DNA of 64,000 bases from Lachnospiraceae bacterium (GTDB lineage Bacteria > Bacillota > Clostridia > Lachnospirales > Lachnospiraceae), in NCBI GenBank assembly GCA_017503735.1, contig JAFVSN010000049.1:1-64000 (forward strand), read 5' to 3'. Below, piece after piece: positions 8,021 to 17,519 of the stretch. A program made the translations under genes and the position numbers. The notes beneath the pieces are model-generated. The model did no database searches and had not been told where the DNA came from. It worked only from the letters and a program-made list of their open reading frames with translations. Position 1 is the stretch's first letter, and the number at the start of each line of letters is the position of its first letter.

Positions 8021-9535
8021 ATGGAGTTACTAAAGCAAAATGAAAAAGAAGCAAACAGAATCGTAGCAAGAGTCATGCGGGTAACGTTTTTTGTATTTAC
8101 GTTGATTTACATTTTAAATGTAATCGGTATTTTTATTGTAGAGAAATCGATTATGACGTTTTCCTATGTGAGCGGAGGGGCTCTTCTGCTTTTGCCTACG
8201 CTATTGGTAAATGTCTTGAAAAAAGAGAAGGGGTATGTCAAGTATATTAATGTTGCTTGTGCGTCGGTGTTTGTAACACTTCTTTGTGTTACACTGACCT
8301 ATCATGTGGTTGCGGTGTATGTGTATCCGATTGCAATTGCCAGTTTGTATTTCTCCAAACGGCTGAATATTGCGTCGACTTTTTTTACGGTAATCGGTGT
8401 GTCGGCAGGACAGGTTCTGGCTTTTTTTATGGATACTACCCAGGATGATAATTTCTTGGAATTTAACGATGCAATTATTTTTGGTGTGGCACCGAGAGCA
8501 TTGATTGTAATTGCAATTGCTACGATTTTTACCATGCTTTGCGGAAGAACGGCTTCTATGCTTGCAAATCTGATGGGTGCTGAGGAGCAGAAGGAAATGT
8601 TGGCTCGTATGACAGAGATGAAGGACAATGCGGCTGCAACGTCTAAATCATTGTTTGATACGGTATCGGAGATGGCGGAGATTACAAAGAAATCGTTAGA
8701 TGCCAATCAGAGAATTGCCGACGAATCCAAAACCTTGCTGGCAGGGTCTACGGATAATGCGGAAGCAGTAGAAAATGCACAGCAACGTATTCTTGACATT
8801 TCCAAAGAGTTGGAAGAGTTGAGTGATATGAATCATAATACGGCGTTGTTAACCGATAAAATCGGAGAAAATACCGGAGAAAATCAGGGCCGAATGGATG
8901 AAGCGACGGCGAATATGGAGCAGATTTACAGAAGTACCGACGAGTGTAAGCAGATTGTCACAAATCTCGGTGAGCAGTCGAAGGAGATTATCGGTATTGT
9001 ACAGACCATTACCAGTATTTCCAGTCGTACCAATATTTTGGCACTGAATGCCTCCATTGAGGCTGCAAGAGCGGGAGAACAGGGAAAAGGTTTTGCGGTT
9101 GTTGCGGATGAAATTCAAAAACTTGCCGAGCAGACGAGAACTGCGGTGGAAAGTATCGGTGCGATTGTAAACGAAGTCGTGGGAAGCACGGAGAAAGCAG
9201 TGAATGCAATGGAGCAAAATGCCGCGTTTACCCAGGATGGTATGAATAGTATCAAAAAGGCAAACGAATCCACAGCACTCATTACTTCTTCCAATATGGA
9301 GTTGGCAAAGCAGATTCATGCCATTGATGAAACTGCAAAGCTGATTCGGGAGAAGAGTGAAGAAGTTTCTGAAAGCATGACGGTAATCAGTGAAAACACC
9401 CAGCTGAACTGCGATGCGGTGGAACATGTGAATGCGGCAACGTTAGAAAATACTGCAGGTACGGAGAGTCTGGCAAATATCGTAGAGACAATGAAGGGAC
9501 TTTCAGAGATGTTAAATAAGGTGGTACAGGAGTAG
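8021..9535 (+). CDS. Methyl-accepting chemotaxis protein
   Basis: The 504-residue protein begins with about six closely spaced hydrophobic segments (residues about 20-185) and no sizeable extracellular domain. A long coiled-coil signalling domain follows. The highly conserved hairpin tip contacting CheA/CheW reads [20 protein letters not shown], with flanking '[10 protein letters not shown]', around residues 335-370. No HAMP domain is obvious. The membrane-embedded N-terminus suggests sensing of membrane state, energy or a lipophilic signal. The gene stands alone, with no other chemotaxis or flagellar gene nearby. Confidence 0.9.
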   Translation: MELLKQNEKEANRIVARVMRVTFFVFTLIYILNVIGIFIVEKSIMTFSYVSGGALLLLPTLLVNVLKKEKGYVKYINVACASVFVTLLCVTLTYHVVAVYVYPIAIASLYFSKRLNIASTFFTVIGVSAGQVLAFFMDTTQDDNFLEFNDAIIFGVAPRALIVIAIATIFTMLCGRTASMLANLMGAEEQKEMLARMTEMKDNAAATSKSLFDTVSEMAEITKKSLDANQRIADESKTLLAGSTDNAEAVENAQQRILDISKELEELSDMNHNTALLTDKIGENTGENQGRMDEATANMEQIYRSTDECKQIVTNLGEQSKEIIGIVQTITSISSRTNILALNASIEAARAGEQGKGFAVVADEIQKLAEQTRTAVESIGAIVNEVVGSTEKAVNAMEQNAAFTQDGMNSIKKANESTALITSSNMELAKQIHAIDETAKLIREKSEEVSESMTVISENTQLNCDAVEHVNAATLENTAGTESLANIVETMKGLSEMLNKVVQE

Positions 9536-9594
9536 TTGTATTGTAAAGTTTTGACAGAAACGAAATTTTTTGCGGAAAAGAATAGGGAGAAGAA

Positions 9595-9636
9595 CGTGTG
9601 CTTGCAGAGTCAGACACTGCAAGCACACGTTTTTTT
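9595..9636 (+). terminator. Terminator after the chemoreceptor gene
   Basis: A perfect 13-bp stem (9595-9607 with 9617-9629), a nine-base loop and a seven-T run at 9630-9636. Confidence 0.9.
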
Positions 9637-9702
9637 ATACATGGAAGAAGGGATTGGGTTTAACCACTTGTCTTTGTCACGCGACCGTCCGTCCCAAATC
9701 CG

Positions 9703-9757
9703 TTGCTTTTCCTTACCGAAAGTTCTATAATCAAATCAGTTACTGACAGTGCACTTG
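9703..9757 (+). promoter_or_regulatory. Promoter of the LytTR operon with start-site palindromes
   Basis: TTGCTT (9703-9708) and TATAAT (9726-9731) have 17-bp spacing. Immediately downstream, CAGTTACTGACAGT (9737-9750) consists of alternating CAGT/ACTG units, forming two overlapping palindromes at the likely transcription start. This could be the site for the LytTR regulator itself. Confidence 0.6.
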
Positions 9758-9768
9758 AAGGAGACATT

Positions 9769-10206
9769 ATGAAAATTAAGTATATCATTAAGGAAAAATA
9801 TCCGGAACCGGAGATTCATCTTTGTGTACGGGAGAAGAACCGGGAGACGGAAGGAATCTATGAGGCTATAGAAAAGCTTTTTGAACTGCGGATTGTAGGC
9901 TACAAAGGGCAGGAGTCGGAGATTCTTTCGCCGGCACAGATTGTCTGGATTTATTCGGAGAATAAGAAAGTATTTGCGCGGACAGCCATGGAGTGCTATG
10001 AGGTAAAGGATAGACTGTATGTGTTGGAGGAACTGCTTTCGGAGCAGAAGTTTGTGCGGATTTCCAACTCGGAGCTGGTGAATGTACAGCAGATTGAAAA
10101 GTTTGATATGAGCTATGTGGGGACCATACAGGTGCGGATGAAAAACGGAGACGTGACCTATGTGTCACGACGCTTCGTGCGTAAAATCAAGGAAGTTTTG
10201 TGTTAG
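9769..10206 (+). CDS. LytTR-family DNA-binding regulator
   Basis: The ATG at 9769 is used because AAGGAG precedes it and the promoter lies inside the longer frame that begins at 9703. The product has 145 residues. The C-terminal half is a LytTR domain: 'QIVWIYSENKKVFART', 'YVLEELLSEQKFVRISNSELVN', 'MKNGDVTYVSRRFVRKIKEVL'. There is no receiver domain. Stand-alone LytTR proteins next to a DUF3021 membrane protein form a known Firmicutes pair, in which the membrane partner is thought to hold the regulator inactive. The downstream ABC exporter is the probable target. Confidence 0.85.
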   Translation: MKIKYIIKEKYPEPEIHLCVREKNRETEGIYEAIEKLFELRIVGYKGQESEILSPAQIVWIYSENKKVFARTAMECYEVKDRLYVLEELLSEQKFVRISNSELVNVQQIEKFDMSYVGTIQVRMKNGDVTYVSRRFVRKIKEVLC

Positions 10207-10215
10207 GAGGGCCTT

Positions 10216-10662
10216 ATGAAAAATATATTGATTCGCTTTGTGAATGGTTTTTGTTATTCCATTGCCATCACCACGGTGATTGAATTGATTGTTATGAAGC
10301 TAATCGGGCATGTAGCGTTGTTGCCGGAGTTTGCGGAAGGATTTGCAAATGAAGTGACCGCTTTTTGCGTGCAACTGTTACTGGTAGGTGTGATGAGCGG
10401 CGTGACGTCGGCAGGTACGATTCTGTTTGAATTAAAGCGGCCGGGGCTTTTGTGGCAGAGTGTTTTGTTTCTTTGTGTGATGCTTGCGGTGTGGATTCCC
10501 ACGGCCTGCTATTTGTGGGGCTTCCATAAGTATTTGACGTCCATGATTTCTTCTCTGGCCAGCATTGTGGTGACCTACGGCATCTGTTGGGGCATCCAGT
10601 ATAAGCTGTGTAGCCGGGATGTAAAGGAAATTAACCAACGTTTGAATCAAAAAGAGATGTAG
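10216..10662 (+). CDS. DUF3021 membrane protein, partner of the LytTR regulator
   Basis: The 148-residue protein has four predicted membrane helices ('FCYSIAITTVIELIVMK', 'VQLLLVGVMSGVTSAGTILF', 'VLFLCVMLAVWIPTACYLW', 'MISSLASIVVTYGICWG') and a charged C-terminus. This length and topology match DUF3021, which is almost always next to a LytTR regulator. It starts ten bases after the regulator gene with GGAGG in between. It probably acts as a membrane-bound anti-regulator. Confidence 0.85.
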   Translation: MKNILIRFVNGFCYSIAITTVIELIVMKLIGHVALLPEFAEGFANEVTAFCVQLLLVGVMSGVTSAGTILFELKRPGLLWQSVLFLCVMLAVWIPTACYLWGFHKYLTSMISSLASIVVTYGICWGIQYKLCSRDVKEINQRLNQKEM

Positions 10663-10697
10663 GAAATTGATGTTTGAATCAGAAAGAGGTGTAAACA

Positions 10698-11435
10698 ATG
10701 GGATACGGAATAGAAATTAAGGGACTCAAAAAAGAATTCGGCAGCAAGGTGGCGGTAAGGAACCTGAATTTACGGATTCCGGAGGGAAGCTTGTATGCTC
10801 TTCTTGGGGTAAACGGAGCCGGAAAGACTACCACCATCCGCATGCTCACGGGGCTTACAAAGCCCACGGGGGGTGAGGCGTATGTCATGGGACATAGTAT
10901 CTTATCCGAGCTTCATGAAGTAAAGAAGTTAGTCAATATTTCTCCCCAGGAAACCTCGGTGGCACCGAATCTGACGGTGAGGGAAAATCTGGAGTTTATT
11001 GCCGGGATTTACGGTTTCGACAAAACACGGACGGAAGAAAAGGTACGAGAGATGCTGGCGCAGTTTTCCATGGAAGAGGTGGAAAACCAGAAGGCCAAAA
11101 CCTTGTCCGGTGGTTGGCAGAGAAAGTTAAATATCGCCATGGCACTGATTACGGAGCCCCGGGTTCTGTTTTTGGACGAACCGACCCTTGGTATCGATGT
11201 GCTGGCACGACGGGAGCTTTGGAGGAAAATCGAGGCCTTAAAGGGAAAAATAACTATCGTTCTGACCACCCATTATATGGAGGAGGCGGAAAACCTGGCA
11301 GACGAGATTGCAATTATGGCAAAAGGCGAATTGATGGCAGTGGGAAGTCCGGAGGAACTGATGCGCCGAACAGAGTCCGGTTGCTTAGAGGATGCGTTTG
11401 TAAAGATTGTGGAGGGGGTGTCCTATGAAGAGTAA
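10698..11435 (+). CDS. ABC transporter ATP-binding protein
   Basis: The 245-residue protein has Walker A 'GVNGAGKTT', a Q-loop region, signature 'LSGGWQRKLNIAMAL', Walker B 'VLFLDEPTLG' and the switch His in 'TTHYMEEAE'. It belongs to the DrrA/CcmA-like branch that pairs with ABC-2 permeases for drug, lipid or peptide export. It is the third gene of the LytTR operon (35 bp after DUF3021) and overlaps the permease gene. Confidence 0.93.
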   Translation: MGYGIEIKGLKKEFGSKVAVRNLNLRIPEGSLYALLGVNGAGKTTTIRMLTGLTKPTGGEAYVMGHSILSELHEVKKLVNISPQETSVAPNLTVRENLEFIAGIYGFDKTRTEEKVREMLAQFSMEEVENQKAKTLSGGWQRKLNIAMALITEPRVLFLDEPTLGIDVLARRELWRKIEALKGKITIVLTTHYMEEAENLADEIAIMAKGELMAVGSPEELMRRTESGCLEDAFVKIVEGVSYEE

Positions 11436-12186
11436 AGTATTTGCCGTAAGGACATGGAAGGAAATTATGAGAGACCCGTTAAGTTATATTTTTTGTGTTG
11501 GGTTTCCGCTTGTAATGTTGGTGATTATGAGTATTATCGATAAAAGTATTCCGGTGGAGGCGGGAATGCAGGTGTTTCGTATCAGGAATCTTGCGCCGGG
11601 AATTGCCTATTTCGGACTTACCTTTGTGATGTTGTTTACGAGTGTGCAGGTGTCAAAGGACAGGACGACGGCATTGCTTCTGCGGTTGTACGCATCGCCG
11701 ATGAAACCGGTGGAGTATATTTTCGGTTACACCATACCGGTGGTGGTGCTTGCGGTGGTACAGATGGTAATTTGTTTCGGAGTATCTTTTGTAATCGGAC
11801 TGTGTACGGGGACTTCTCTTTCCGTCCCGGAAGTATTGCTGTCTATGGTTGCGTTGTTGCCTTCCGTGTTTTTGTTTGTGGGCTTCGGGATATTGTTCGG
11901 TTGTCTGGTGAATGAAAAGGCGGCACCGGGGCTTTGTTCCATTCTTATTTCGGCAGCGGGTATAATCGGCGGTATCTGGATGGATATCGACGGAATGGGC
12001 GGTGCAATCAAAAGTGTAGCAAGGGCGTTGCCTTTTTATCATGGGGTCAGCCTGGCAAGACTTCCTTTCCGGGAAACCGCGGAGGGGACAGTGGAGCATC
12101 TTCTTTGGACGGTGGCTTGTGGAGTGGTGGTATACGGATTGGCAGTTGCGGTGTTTCACGGTAAGATGAAGAAGGACATCAGATAG
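11425..12186 (+). CDS. ABC-2 type permease
   Basis: The ATG at 11425 overlaps the ATPase stop by 11 bases and follows a G-rich RBS. The product is 253 residues with six hydrophobic segments typical of ABC-2 permeases, including a cytoplasmic N-terminal amphipathic stretch and a large extracellular loop between helices 1 and 2. With the ATPase it would form a homodimeric-permease exporter. The substrate is unknown. The LytTR-DUF3021 context is common for bacteriocin- or stress-related exporters. Confidence 0.88.
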   Translation: MKSKVFAVRTWKEIMRDPLSYIFCVGFPLVMLVIMSIIDKSIPVEAGMQVFRIRNLAPGIAYFGLTFVMLFTSVQVSKDRTTALLLRLYASPMKPVEYIFGYTIPVVVLAVVQMVICFGVSFVIGLCTGTSLSVPEVLLSMVALLPSVFLFVGFGILFGCLVNEKAAPGLCSILISAAGIIGGIWMDIDGMGGAIKSVARALPFYHGVSLARLPFRETAEGTVEHLLWTVACGVVVYGLAVAVFHGKMKKDIR

Positions 12187-12211
12187 GCAGTCTTTGGTGT
12201 AAAAAATGAGA

Positions 12212-12245
12212 AAGGAAATCTTCCAAAGGAGGATTTCCTTTTTTT
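12212..12245 (+). terminator. Terminator after the LytTR/ABC operon
   Basis: AAGGAAATC (12212-12220) pairs with GATTTCCTT (12232-12240), followed by a T run to 12245. Confidence 0.85.
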
Positions 12246-12352
12246 AGCAGGTTTATGTACTCTCTACTTGCTTTTCCGTAAGATTCGTGATATGCTTAAT
12301 TCAAAGCTTTTTTTCTTAGCGTTTTTCAGAGAAAGAAGTGATTTTGCCTTTG

Positions 12353-12422
12353 TATAATCACATCATAACAGTGGGACAATAGTAAAAAGAAGAGTTGCCG
12401 CAGGGAGAACTTCCTTGCGGCA
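12353..12422 (+). promoter_or_regulatory. Promoter -10 and leader hairpin before the fruK-like gene
   Basis: TATAAT lies at 12353-12358. In the leader, TGCCGCAGGG (12396-12405) pairs with CCTTGCGGCA (12413-12422), forming a 10-bp hairpin with a seven-base loop. No U-tract follows, so it is not a plain terminator. It could stabilise the mRNA or modulate translation at the RBS 19 bases later. Confidence 0.4.
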
Positions 12423-12450
12423 CTAATTAATTAAAACAGCGGAGGTGCTT

Positions 12451-13371
12451 ATGTTTTATACCATGACTTTAAATCCGGCTTTAGATTATAATATGACGTT
12501 AAAAGAGTTTGCACGGTCGCGGGTGAATCGTTCCGTAAAAGAAGAGATGATTCCGGGAGGAAAGGGGCTGATGGTATCCCGGATGCTTAAAAATTTGGGA
12601 ATTGAGTCCACGGCATTCGGTTTGGTGGCCGGTTTTACCGGAACAGAGTTGACCCGGATGGTGCATGAACTTGGAGTACGGACAAGCTTTGTCAGTCTGC
12701 CTTCCGGTATGACACGTATTAATGTGAAGCTTTGGGGCGGTTTGGAAGGCGAGATTAATGCAGGCGGACCGGCATGTGATGAGAAGAGTCTGCAGGCACT
12801 TTTTGAGAAGCTGACCGTGCTGGCGAAGGAAGATACTTTGGTACTTTCCGGTAGTGTACCGGCTTCTCTGCCGAAGGATATTTATGTGGATATGATAAAG
12901 CTTGTAAAGGAGAAAGGCACTCGTATTGTAGTGGATGCAACGGGAGAACTGCTTCGGAGTACCTTATCTTACCGGCCGTTTTTGGTGAAGCCGAACCATC
13001 ATGAACTGGGAGAGTTATATGGGGTGACACTTACGACGAAGGAAGAGGTGGCAGTATATGCAGGGAAGCTCCGGGATGAGGGCGCAATGAATGTATTGGT
13101 GTCCATGGCGGGGGACGGTGCGGTACTGGCAGCGGAGGATGGCAGTGTATGGTTTGGAGAGGCACCGCAGGGAACTGTGATAAATACAGTAGGTTCCGGG
13201 GATTCCATGGTAGCGGGATTTCTTGCCGGATATGAAGGAAAGAAGAGCGTAAAGCAGGCGTTTTGCACAGGTATTGCGTCCGGTAGTGCCAGTGCGTTTT
13301 CTGCGGAGCTTGGGACAAAGGACGAGGTAGAGCATTTGCTGAAAGAGGTACAGGTAAGACAGGTAGGATGA
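12451..13371 (+). CDS. fruK: 1-phosphofructokinase (PfkB family)
   Basis: From the ATG at 12451 (GGAGG at 12441-12445) the protein has 306 residues. PfkB features are clear: 'TLNPALDYN' at the N-terminus, the glycine pair in 'IPGGKGLMVSRML', 'VLSGSVPASLP', 'FLVKPNHHEL' and the anion-hole/catalytic motif 'TVGSGDSMVAGF' with the base Asp near residue 250. These match FruK, which phosphorylates fructose 1-phosphate at C6; tagatose-6-phosphate kinase is the close alternative. No fructose PTS gene or DeoR-type regulator is adjacent, so the gene is apart from its usual partners. Confidence 0.8.
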   Translation: MFYTMTLNPALDYNMTLKEFARSRVNRSVKEEMIPGGKGLMVSRMLKNLGIESTAFGLVAGFTGTELTRMVHELGVRTSFVSLPSGMTRINVKLWGGLEGEINAGGPACDEKSLQALFEKLTVLAKEDTLVLSGSVPASLPKDIYVDMIKLVKEKGTRIVVDATGELLRSTLSYRPFLVKPNHHELGELYGVTLTTKEEVAVYAGKLRDEGAMNVLVSMAGDGAVLAAEDGSVWFGEAPQGTVINTVGSGDSMVAGFLAGYEGKKSVKQAFCTGIASGSASAFSAELGTKDEVEHLLKEVQVRQVG

Positions 13372-13396
13372 AACCGTCGGAATCTGGACTTTCACA

Positions 13397-13425
13397 TTGA
13401 CAAAAATATGTCACTGCAATATAAT
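13397..13425 (+). promoter_or_regulatory. Consensus promoter of rex
   Basis: TTGACA (13397-13402) and TATAAT (13420-13425) with 17-bp spacing give a full-consensus sigma-A promoter 40 bp before rex. Confidence 0.85.
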
Positions 13426-13468
13426 GATAATAAGTGATATTATGCTTTGGGAAGAAGGAGGCGGCAAA

Positions 13469-14170
13469 ATGCAAAAGGTAATTTCAACGGCGGTAATTAA
13501 GCGTTTACCACGGTATTACAGATACTTAGGTGAGTTAAGAAAAAAAGAAGTAGTTCGCATTTCGTCCAAAGAGTTAAGTGAAAGAATGAATGTAACGGCA
13601 TCCCAGATTCGTCAGGATTTAAATAATTTCGGTGGGTTCGGTCAGCAGGGATATGGTTACAATGTTGAGTATTTATATACGGAAATCGGAAAGATTTTGG
13701 GCTTGGATCAGGAACACCGTGTCGTGATTATCGGTGCCGGAAATTTGGGACAGGCCATAGCTAATTACGGTGATTTTGCCCGGCGCGGTTTTGATATTAA
13801 GGCAGTATTTGATGTGAAACCGGAATTAATCGGAAAAGAGATCGGGGACATCAAAATCCGTGCCATGAGTGAATTAAAAGAGTATGTAATAGAGCAGAAG
13901 CCGGATATTGTGGCACTGGCCCTTCCGAAAGAACATGCGGTGCAGGTGGCAAATGATGTGGTTTCCTGGGGAGTAAATGCAATTTGGAATTTTGCTCCGG
14001 TGGAACTTCGTCTGCCGAAGCATGTGGTAGTGGAAAATGTCCATTTGACCGAAAGCTTGATGCGGTTATCTTATAACATACGTGCGAAACAAAATGAGCA
14101 ACAGGCAGGTGAATTGGCCAAAAAGCTTGCGGCAGAAGTGAAAAGTGAAAGTGCGGTAACGAAGGAATAA
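13469..14170 (+). CDS. rex: Redox-sensing transcriptional repressor Rex
   Basis: Starting at the ATG at 13469 (AAGGAGG in front), the protein has 233 residues. The N-terminal winged helix reads 'LPRYYRYLGELRKKEV ... ITSQ-like ASQIRQDLNNFG', including the DNA-recognition segment 'SQIRQDLNNFGGFGQQGYGY'. The Rossmann domain has 'VIIGAGNLGQAIANYG' for NAD(H). Rex represses fermentation and respiration genes when NADH is low relative to NAD+. An upstream frame back to 13397 exists but contains the promoter. It lies 11 bp upstream of the acpS fusion and is probably co-transcribed with it. Confidence 0.95.
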   Translation: MQKVISTAVIKRLPRYYRYLGELRKKEVVRISSKELSERMNVTASQIRQDLNNFGGFGQQGYGYNVEYLYTEIGKILGLDQEHRVVIIGAGNLGQAIANYGDFARRGFDIKAVFDVKPELIGKEIGDIKIRAMSELKEYVIEQKPDIVALALPKEHAVQVANDVVSWGVNAIWNFAPVELRLPKHVVVENVHLTESLMRLSYNIRAKQNEQQAGELAKKLAAEVKSESAVTKE

Positions 14171-14180
14171 GGAGACTGGA

Positions 14181-16241
14181 ATGATAACCGGAGTCGGCAC
14201 AGATTTGATTGAGATTGCCCGGGTGCAAAAAGCAATCGGGCGTTCTGCGTTTTTAGAGCGGGTTTATACAGAAAAAGAGCGGGACTTGATTGCGGTACGC
14301 TCTGTTCGTGCAGCAAGTAATTTTGCGGGGAAAGAAGCGGTAGCAAAAGCATTGGGATGTGGTTTCGCGGGAATCGCTCCGATTGAAATCGAAATTTTAA
14401 GATATCCTTCCGGCATGCCATATGTTGTTCTTCACGGAAGAGCAGAGGAAAAAGCAAAGGAACAGGGGATTTCGAAAATTTTTATTTCCCTTACGGATAC
14501 GGAGGAGTTTGTACAAGCTTATGTAATTTGCGAGACGGAGGATGCGAACGGATTCGGGGAAATAAGGGAGAATAAGGCTAAGGGAAATCCGGGTGAAAAG
14601 AAAAACTTTTCCGAGGTGGCTTATCCTGTGTTGGATGCTGCCGGGATGAAAGAAACGGACCGGCGCACGATAGAAGAAGTCGGGATTCCGTCATTGGCGT
14701 TGATGGAGAGAGCCGCCACTGCGGTAGCTGAGTGTGTGAAAGAATATGCAACAAAGGAACACCGTATCGGAGTTTTGTGCGGAACAGGAAATAACGGTGG
14801 TGACGGGGTTGCGGTGGCCCGTTTGTTAAAGCAGGAGGGTTTTGATGCTACTGTTTTGCTACAGAACGCTCAAGTATACATGGAGATGAACAGACAGGAA
14901 GAAGACCCGGCAAGGACGGATACCGGAAGGGGTGTTTCCGGTACACCGGAGTTTATTTATCAAATAAAAGAAGCAATGCGTTATGATGTGCCGGTATGTG
15001 AGCCGGAGAGGACCGATCGCTATGATATTATTGTAGATGCTTTATTCGGAATCGGGTTATCCAAGCCGTTAGAGGGTGTTTTCGCCTCTTATGCGGAACA
15101 GATAAATAAAGAACTGCATACGGTAATAGCGGTGGATATTCCGTCGGGAATCAATGCGACTACCGGAGAAGTTTGTGGTGTGGCAATACGCGCAGATGAA
15201 ACAGTAACATTCGGAGCCGCAAAATGCGGACACCTTTTGTATCCGGGAAAAGAATACACGGGGAAATTACGAGTTGCGGAGATTGGGTTCCCGGAAGCTT
15301 TGTTACAGGAATACAAACAAGGGGATTACTTAGAACCGGTGGGAGTCGGTAGTATATTGCCGAAACGTCCGGCATATTCCAATAAGGGAACTTTCGGGAA
15401 GGTGGCGGTGATTGCCGGAAGTAAGAATATGGCAGGTGCTGCATATTTTTCGGCCTGTGCGGCATACCGGACCGGTGCGGGTTTGGTAAAAATCGTAACA
15501 CCGGAATGTAATCGGGAGATTCTGCAGACCTTACTACCGGAGGCTATGCTGTCTACCTATGGGAAAACAGATGAACTTTTGTCGGTTGTAAAGGATGCAG
15601 TAGGATTTGCCGATGCGGTAGTGGTTGGACCGGGTCTGGGACAAAGTAGTGTTGCAGAGAAACTGTTGGATTGTTTGCGGGACACCTTGGTTGAACAGGG
15701 GGAAAACGCGCCGGTTTCCGTATGGGATGCGGACGCGTTGAATCTGATTGCAAAGAAGATGCAGGAAGCAGCGTTACGGACAGAACAAGAGCGGGTCGCT
15801 TTTATAAAAAGGTGGTTCCCGCAGAATGCGATTGTAACGCCGCATCCGGGTGAATTGTCCCGATTATTGGGCAGTCCGGCACAAAGTTTAACGAAAGAAT
15901 TAACGGCGGTGGCAAAGAGGCTTGCCTCTCACGGCACGGTGACTTATGTATTAAAAGACGCAGTAACTGTAGTGGCGGGAGCCGGAGCGTGCTTTTTTAA
16001 CACTACCGGGAACAACGGGATGGCTACAGGCGGCAGCGGAGATATTTTATGCGGTATGATCGGGGCATTGGCGGCGTTTGGGCTTGATTGCTTTACGGCG
16101 TCGGCCAACGGTGTTTGGCTTCACGGTGCGGCAGGCGATTCGGCTGCGAGGAAAACGGGTGAAGCACCTATGATTGCACGGGATATTTTGGCGGCAATCG
16201 GAGAACTTTTTTCGGAAAAATGGAAAGAGGTAGTGGAATGA
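14181..16241 (+). CDS. Fusion of holo-ACP synthase (AcpS) with NAD(P)HX epimerase/dehydratase (NnrE-NnrD)
   Basis: This 686-residue protein joins three enzymes. Residues 1-125 are AcpS, which adds 4'-phosphopantetheine to acyl carrier protein; the Mg2+ ligands are D8 in 'GTDL' and E52 in 'AGKEAVAKALG'. The usual SLSH motif reads SLTD (residues 103-106). Residues about 150-375 are the NnrE epimerase ('LCGTGNNGGDGVAVARLL'), and about 395-686 the ADP/ATP-dependent NnrD dehydratase ('AGSKNMAGAAYFSACAAY', 'TPHPGELSRLLG', 'ATGGSGDILCGMI'). NnrE/D repair hydrated NAD(P)H. The AcpS part is connected by a charged linker. The coding frame is uninterrupted, so this is a true fusion. It overlaps alr by four bases. 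Confidence 0.93.
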   Translation: MITGVGTDLIEIARVQKAIGRSAFLERVYTEKERDLIAVRSVRAASNFAGKEAVAKALGCGFAGIAPIEIEILRYPSGMPYVVLHGRAEEKAKEQGISKIFISLTDTEEFVQAYVICETEDANGFGEIRENKAKGNPGEKKNFSEVAYPVLDAAGMKETDRRTIEEVGIPSLALMERAATAVAECVKEYATKEHRIGVLCGTGNNGGDGVAVARLLKQEGFDATVLLQNAQVYMEMNRQEEDPARTDTGRGVSGTPEFIYQIKEAMRYDVPVCEPERTDRYDIIVDALFGIGLSKPLEGVFASYAEQINKELHTVIAVDIPSGINATTGEVCGVAIRADETVTFGAAKCGHLLYPGKEYTGKLRVAEIGFPEALLQEYKQGDYLEPVGVGSILPKRPAYSNKGTFGKVAVIAGSKNMAGAAYFSACAAYRTGAGLVKIVTPECNREILQTLLPEAMLSTYGKTDELLSVVKDAVGFADAVVVGPGLGQSSVAEKLLDCLRDTLVEQGENAPVSVWDADALNLIAKKMQEAALRTEQERVAFIKRWFPQNAIVTPHPGELSRLLGSPAQSLTKELTAVAKRLASHGTVTYVLKDAVTVVAGAGACFFNTTGNNGMATGGSGDILCGMIGALAAFGLDCFTASANGVWLHGAAGDSAARKTGEAPMIARDILAAIGELFSEKWKEVVE

Positions 16242-17434
16242 TGGAAACAGGGACGAAGGAGTATGAACTGCAACAGGTAAAAGAATACTACCGGGTGAAG
16301 GCAGACATTAATCTGGATGCCGTAGCTCATAATGCGGAAGAGATAAAGAAGCGTTTACAACCGGGTGTAAAGTTGGCTGCGGTGATTAAAGCAGACGGGT
16401 ACGGACACGGGGCGGTTCCGGTAGCGGAAACGGTGTACGAAACGGCGGATTGGTTTGCGGTGTCCAATATCGAAGAAGCGTTGGAGCTTCGCAGTGCGGG
16501 GGTAGATAAGCCGATTCTGACCTTAGGATATACGGCTCCGTTACAGCTTGCGGATGCGATTAAAAACCGGATTACCTTGACACTTTGCGATATGGAGTCT
16601 GCGGAGGAAATCAGTGAAGCGGCATCCCGTATCGGGCTTACTGCGGAAGTGCATATTAAAGTGGACACCGGTATGGGACGTATCGGTTTTCCGGCAGATG
16701 CCGGATTTGCCGAGCAGGTGGCGAATGCCGTACAGCTACCGAATATTAAGGCTACCGGGATTTATACCCACTTTGCAAGGGCAGACGAGGCAGATAAGAG
16801 AGCAACCGAGCTTCAATTTTATAAATTTTTGGCATTTATCGATGCCATGGAGAAGTACGGCGTGACAGGGTTACTACGTCATGCGGAAAACAGCGCGGCA
16901 ATTTTAAGTATTCCGGAATATCAGCTGGATATGGTACGTCTGGGGATTAGTCTGTACGGCATGTATCCTTCCGAGGATGTGATGCCGGAGGATATTATGT
17001 TACAGCCTGCCATGGAGATTAAGTCTCATGTGGCATTTGTGAAAACGGTTCCGGCGGGTACCGGTATCGGTTATAATGCCACCTATGTAACTTCAGCACC
17101 GCAACGGATTGCTACTGTGCCGGTAGGCTATGGCGACGGGTATCCGAGGGCGTTGTCCAATTGCGGACGGGTTTTGGTACACGGGCGCAGCGTACCGATT
17201 GTTGGCCGGGTATGTATGGATCAATTGATGATTGATGTGACGGATGTGCCGGAAGTAAAGCGTGGTGATACGGTTACGCTGATGGGCAGGGAAGGACAGG
17301 AAATCATTACAGCAGAGGAAATCGGAGCATTGTCTCATTCTTTCCATTATGAGATGGTGTGCAATGTAGGAAAGCGAATTCCACGCGTGTATTACAAAAA
17401 GGGAGAAGCCATCGGGGCACGCCATTTCGTATAA
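16238..17434 (+). CDS. alr: Alanine racemase
   Basis: The 398-residue protein starts at the ATG at 16238, overlapping the upstream stop (ATGA), with AAAGAGG as RBS. The PLP-binding lysine is K51 in 'AAVIKADGYGHG' and the second catalytic base is Y279 in 'GIGYNATY'. 'VCMDQLMIDVT' near the C-terminus is another Alr hallmark. The enzyme makes D-alanine for peptidoglycan. About 20 extra residues precede the conserved core. The rex/acpS/nnr/alr/mazF order is typical of Clostridia. Confidence 0.95.
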   Translation: MMETGTKEYELQQVKEYYRVKADINLDAVAHNAEEIKKRLQPGVKLAAVIKADGYGHGAVPVAETVYETADWFAVSNIEEALELRSAGVDKPILTLGYTAPLQLADAIKNRITLTLCDMESAEEISEAASRIGLTAEVHIKVDTGMGRIGFPADAGFAEQVANAVQLPNIKATGIYTHFARADEADKRATELQFYKFLAFIDAMEKYGVTGLLRHAENSAAILSIPEYQLDMVRLGISLYGMYPSEDVMPEDIMLQPAMEIKSHVAFVKTVPAGTGIGYNATYVTSAPQRIATVPVGYGDGYPRALSNCGRVLVHGRSVPIVGRVCMDQLMIDVTDVPEVKRGDTVTLMGREGQEIITAEEIGALSHSFHYEMVCNVGKRIPRVYYKKGEAIGARHFV

Positions 17435-17519
17435 CGCATACAATATAGCAAACAGTAAAAGTATAAGATGTTTTTTTCGGGGAATACTGTTGCTATAGAG
17501 TAAAGCGGAGTGTGAGAAC

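Noticed and set aside
8849..9427. A 192-codon minus-strand frame opposite the chemoreceptor gene
   Set aside because: Antisense to a clear MCP signalling domain; no start signals and no homology pattern.
11653..12159. A 168-codon minus-strand frame within the ABC-2 permease gene
   Set aside because: Shadow of the real gene; composition is His/Arg/Cys-rich with no RBS.
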